Shown here: positions 59,557 through 64,000 of the stretch, piece by piece
How the letters are laid out: every line of letters starts with the position of its first letter
Numbering within the stretch: the first letter of the stretch is position 1
Position numbers and translations under genes: made by a program
Assembly: GCA_036785325.1 (NCBI GenBank)
Contig: JAXIVH010000010.1
Coordinates: 2,236,966-2,300,965 of the forward strand
Origin: Urophycis tenuis
Taxonomy: Eukaryota; Chordata; Actinopteri; Gadiformes; Phycidae
DNA length: 64,000 bases
Direction: 5' to 3'
The notes under the pieces: model-generated
Databases searched by the model: none
Seen by the model: only the letters and a program-made list of their open reading frames with translations
Told to the model about the DNA's origin: nothing

Positions 59557-62076
59557 CTTCTAATCATCATTTGCATTAGGAAATCATTCCTTATCTCTGA
59601 ATGGGGGAGATTGCACAGTGGCGCTGGTAAAAAGATCATGTCTGGGAAGTCTTTTGAGGTTATTTTCTGTCCATGTCATGGCTCAGTGGTTCCCTCGTGT
59701 CCCCCTCAGCTCAGCTCATGACTAGATAAGGTTTCCCATCCGGGAGCACATTTCCATGTTTCTGTCACTTTGCGGTGAGCGTGTTTTTACCCAGGGTGCA
59801 ACGCACTCTCCGGTGGTTGTGGCGCTGTGGCGAGGGGGCCGTGTGGTGAGGGGAGGGGGCGTGGCCTATCCAGGCACCGCCCCGCCCCTCCCCAGCCGGG
59901 TCTGTTTGTTTCTGGTTCCCTTCGTTGCCCGGAGCTCCTAATTTATGAAATTCTTTAAAGATGTCTCAGAGAAACGTGCGGCGATGGAGATGAACACTGG
60001 GGGCCCATTAGCCACTCCACGCAACCCCCTCAGTAAATTAGCTGTTGTTGCAGCAGAATTCCTGTTTGTGTGCGACGGCTCAATCAGGGCCAGCGAGGCC
60101 GTCAGGAATTTCCATAACCTGCAGTGGAAAACAGCTCATGAATGTGATTAATATTCCACAGCAAGCACTTCAAAGCGCGGCGGAGGCCGCTGCGCTGAGG
60201 ACGTTTGACCAGTGGCGCATCGTGGCTCGTTAGCCGCGCCGCGCGCCGTTGTCATGGCGATGGCTGAGAACCAAGGTCCTCGTCAAAGTTTTTCTCCTCG
60301 GAACGGGAATCAAGGCCACGCGCAGAAGACACAAAGAGGTCTGTGTGGCACGCGGTCGGACGAGCGTTGGTGGGAGGCTGTGCTGCTTTCTGAGATGGAC
60401 GCTTCTGCAGGTCTTTATGGAGGTGCTCTGCAGGAGCGTGAGAGGACAGGCTGAAGCTCTGGTGTGGGGGGACATCGGCGAGCTGATATGAAACATTCAC
60501 ATGTGTTTCTGCAGGGCTCGTCTTCTGCAACGCATCATGAGAAATCACTCTCCCACACTGCTTTACAATACGGAATTCATAAGAATGGGAGATTAATTAT
60601 TGAAACGCGCACTCACATTTCCCAATGTCTGTAAATAATTCATCAGCGCATCCTGCCTAGTTGAAAGAATACCTGTCTTTGGGAGGAGGTTTGTGGTGCA
60701 TGTCACCTTAATAAAGTCTGCAAACTGTTAGCGTTTAGTCTGAATTTGCTCCCTCCTGAGCCAAAGCAAGAGGAGTTGATTCTGGTTCTTCAAAACGGGC
60801 AACTTTCCAACACAACCAGTTTCTTCCTCCTAATGAAAGCAGGAGTTGATCTCCAGGTGTTTTTTGTCCCCCGTGGGAGGAAGTCTCCCTCCTCCTCCTC
60901 ATCACTTTACTCCTCTACCGGCCCACCGGCGACTACATCAAAGCTTCTCTCGCTGGCCCGAAAAACCATCAGGCCCGGAAGAGGCTGCGTTGCCACGGCA
61001 ACCTCTGTTTGTATGTTTTCACACCGCGGAGCGAGAATAAAGGAGAGGTGGAATCACAGCACTGACAGTAACGCTGACCACTCAAAGCTATTCCGGGGGA
61101 ATCGGTTGGGCTATTACTTCAATTCACGTATACGTTTTCTCCCCTGGTTATTACGCAACAATACACTGAAATGTACACGCGCCCGGATACAGTGTGACTG
61201 CATGGTCCGCAGCCGAATGCCTCCGTGTGTTTTGAGGCGCGTGTCCACATTGCTGCGCATACGAAGCCTCATTCATTGTGCATAGACACACAGCAAGCCC
61301 CTCGCCTCCCTGGAGACCCAGGAACACGCATCGCAGATACACAGGGGGCGGCCAGCCGCCATCAAACATTCAGGAGATTAGAGTGTCCACAGGAAACTAT
61401 AGGATCCCCTGTATAATTAAAGGGTTTGGATTGAGGCTGAAATGAGGGCTAATCAGAGCCAGGGAGAGCTGATAAGCATTAACAACTGTTATGATGAGGG
61501 GTTCCCAACACTGCATTACCACTCAGGAATGAGGTTAATCACTTCTCTTCCTTCACAGTCAAATCCATTAAATATGGCGTGATGACAGATGGAATAATGA
61601 GCGACTGGCGGGAATAAAAACTTCCACAGCCCAGCAGCCGAGCAGGAAAAGGGAAAAAGTTATTAATTATTTGTGTTTTCTCCCCCCTCAAAGTCATTAT
61701 GCTCTACCTTTGCTTTTCCATCTTGGTGAAACAGTGTGTTGTTGCTGTGATGCTGGGCTTGTTCTGTGATGCTGGGCTTGTTCTCGTCATCCGGCAGGTT
61801 GAAATAAGGCCACTTTGTCTTCATCTGTGTGTTATTATGGTGGTGTATTCAACCCTGCTTATGGTCACTAAGCACCAGACCTAAATATCACCCTTGGCTG
61901 GAAGATTAATGTGCCCACTGCTTGATGACAAGAGAGGTCCGTCTCGCACTGGTTTGTTGGAGGCTGCATCGAGCCGAGACTGACCTTTACAGAGCTCCCT
62001 GTTCCTGTTCTCATATTCCTGCTGTCATGTCTCTCATGTTCTCATGTCTCTCATGTTCTCATGTCTCTCCTGTTCT

Positions 62077-62228
62077 CATGTCTCCCCTGTTCTTCATCTC
62101 CTCTCATGTCTCCCCTGTTCTTCATCTCCTCTCATGTCTCACCTGTTCTTCATCTCTTCTCATGTCTCCCCTGTTCTTCATCTCCTCTCATGTCTCCCCT
62201 GTTCTTCATCTCGTCTCATGTCTCCCTC
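62077..62228 (+). repeat. 28-bp minisatellite, about 5 units
   Basis: The unit is catgtctcccctgttcttca plus tctcctct. The period was measured between successive catgtctc motifs (62077, 62105, 62133). Confidence 0.93.
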
Positions 62229-62355
62229 ATGTATTCCTGTGCTCACTAAGGAGGACATCACCATCTCCAGGGTACAAGCGTTTTCATATTTTCATCACAT
62301 CCCTTTCTCATCGCCGCCGTCATGGGATGGCATGTTCTCCAATGAGATGCACTAA

Positions 62356-62356
<1 letters not shown>

Positions 62357-62396
<40 letters not shown>
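62357..62396 (+). repeat. (CA)n microsatellite
   Basis: A pure CA tract of about 38 bp. Confidence 0.96.
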
Positions 62397-62399
<3 letters not shown>

Positions 62400-62873
62400 T
62401 GCTCCTTCACAGCAGTGCCACGTCAATGGGAACACACTGTTAAGTGCATCTATTATTTATAAATGGAACACAGAACATTGGAAGGATTTTGTGTTTCTTT
62501 TTCGCTATTCTGTCGGCTGTCTCCCCAGCGACTCCGTTTCTCATGTGGGCAAAATAAAGACAAGAAACAATCCATTCCTTTCAAGAGAGTGGTGCTATTT
62601 GTGTCCTCTCTCTCTTCCTGTCTTTATCTTTCAGCTTCTATTTATCATCCTATATCATCCATCCTCCCTCTCTCTCGCTCTCATTCTCTCTTTCCCTCTC
62701 ATTCTCTCTCATCTCCCTTTCATGTTTTCATTATCATCCTCTCACTCTCAACCTCCCACTCTCAACCTCTCTCTCTCCTCCCCTCTCTATCTCTCTCTCT
62801 CTTTATCCTCTCTCATGTTTTTCATTATCATCCACTCATGCTCAACATCTCCCTCTCATCCTCTCCTCCTCAA

Positions 62874-63032
<159 letters not shown>

Positions 63033-63305
63033 AGGATTGAAGGAAGATAAATATAATAAGAAGAATGCCCAGACTCAGTGTGGTTATGGGGATTAATTAC
63101 CCGCCACCCTAAAAACTGTTCATGAGGTGGTTTTTAGCCCTCTATATATACTACATTATACCTGAGCTGCATGGGAAAAACATGGAGCTCTGTGCTGAAT
63201 GAATCACCATGTGTACAGCTTCTGACGCAGCGCATGAGAATATAATCACCTGTCCTCACCCTTTCTTCCTCTGGGATATTAGACTGGACTGTTTCTATCA
63301 CTAAT

Positions 63306-63308
63306 GAT

Positions 63309-63357
<49 letters not shown>

Positions 63358-63382
63358 TTGTTGTTGTTGTTGTTGTTGTTGT
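63306..63382 (+). repeat. (TTG)n microsatellite
   Basis: About 25 tandem TTG units with one TTTTTG interruption. Confidence 0.97.
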
Positions 63383-64000
63383 GAAGGTTCTTCATGCGAG
63401 GCCTGAGATCTTGTTTGAGTAGTGATGCTGAGAGGCTGCTGTTGTGTTTCTGCCCCAAGTTTAACCAGCAGGTGTTTTTATTCAATGTTAACGACACTCA
63501 AATGAATAAACTTTGGATTTAGCCTGGCATGATATTAGGAAGAACTGCACGGCAATGAAACAAACAAGTGTTATTTAATGGTGTATTTTGCTCAGGGGAG
63601 GGAAGACGAAGCCTGAATTAATTCATAAATAAACTATCAAGTTCTGAAAAAACCATTGTCACCATTAATGAAACTGGCTGACTAATGACGTTGCATAACA
63701 GGACGTTGCATTGTGTCCCTAAATGATGCAAATAAATGACTTAATGCATGCATGTTTTCTGTGTAAAAGCCTGTTCAGAGCCAGCAACACATGCTCCTTT
63801 TGACAGCCACAGCCGCCTTGTTCCCACTCTGAAGTCTGTCTTGTCAGGCTGAGCGAGGACGCCACAGCACCAGCCTGTGTCTCCTTTGAAAGTACTGTTC
63901 TCTCGCCTCTCAGAAATGATCTTCTATCCCCGAATGATAGCAGCGAGATGCTAATTATGCAACAACGCCACGTTTGAAATGGACTTTGTTTCTGTTGCCT

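Overview
The window is vertebrate nuclear DNA, almost certainly from a teleost fish. Coding exons are few and separated by large non-coding stretches. Introns have GT/AG borders, a V-SINE-like tail of the type common in fish lies near 56.9 kb, and simple-sequence and minisatellite DNA is extremely abundant. Such repeat density is reminiscent of cod-like genomes, but that is only a weak inference. There are no bacterial operons, CRISPR arrays or viral genes. Two real genes were recognised, both on the + strand: a delta-2 protocadherin, pcdh17, and a single-exon LRR synaptic receptor, slitrk5-like.

Layout. 1-8800 ('copy A') holds the pcdh17 5' region and coding exons 1-3, and stops at a 200-base run of N (8801-9000). 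9001-18232 is unique intergenic sequence containing a ~3.76 kb array of a 46-bp minisatellite. 18233-27375 ('copy B') repeats copy A almost base for base, with exons 1-3 again. Unlike copy A it continues through the rest of intron 3 to exon 4 (30661-31293), which encodes the distal cytoplasmic tail. 31294-48785 is pcdh17 3' UTR and intergenic DNA. slitrk5 occupies 48786-51431, and 51432-64000 is its 3' UTR followed by intergenic, repeat-rich DNA.

The two pcdh17 copies encode identical exon 1 proteins. I found four single-base differences in exon 1, all synonymous. The larger differences are in tandem-repeat lengths. Because copy A ends exactly at the N gap, the simplest reading is that A and B are two haplotypes of one locus placed end to end by the assembler. 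The working gene would then be exons 1-3 of copy B plus exon 4. A genuine recent tandem duplication is the alternative; only copy B could then make a full-length protein.

Both genes encode neuronal surface adhesion proteins: Pcdh17 is a homophilic cadherin that signals to the WAVE actin complex, and Slitrk5 is a postsynaptic LRR receptor. Here they lie only ~17.5 kb apart in the same orientation; from memory, the human orthologues are both on 13q but tens of Mb apart. Points for follow-up are a (TG)n-rich tract abutting the exon 4 splice acceptor, a one-base frame conflict in exon 4, a perfect 25-bp inverted repeat in intron 3, several minisatellites and hairpins, and a CTCF-like site between the genes. 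I found no convincing new protein-coding system.
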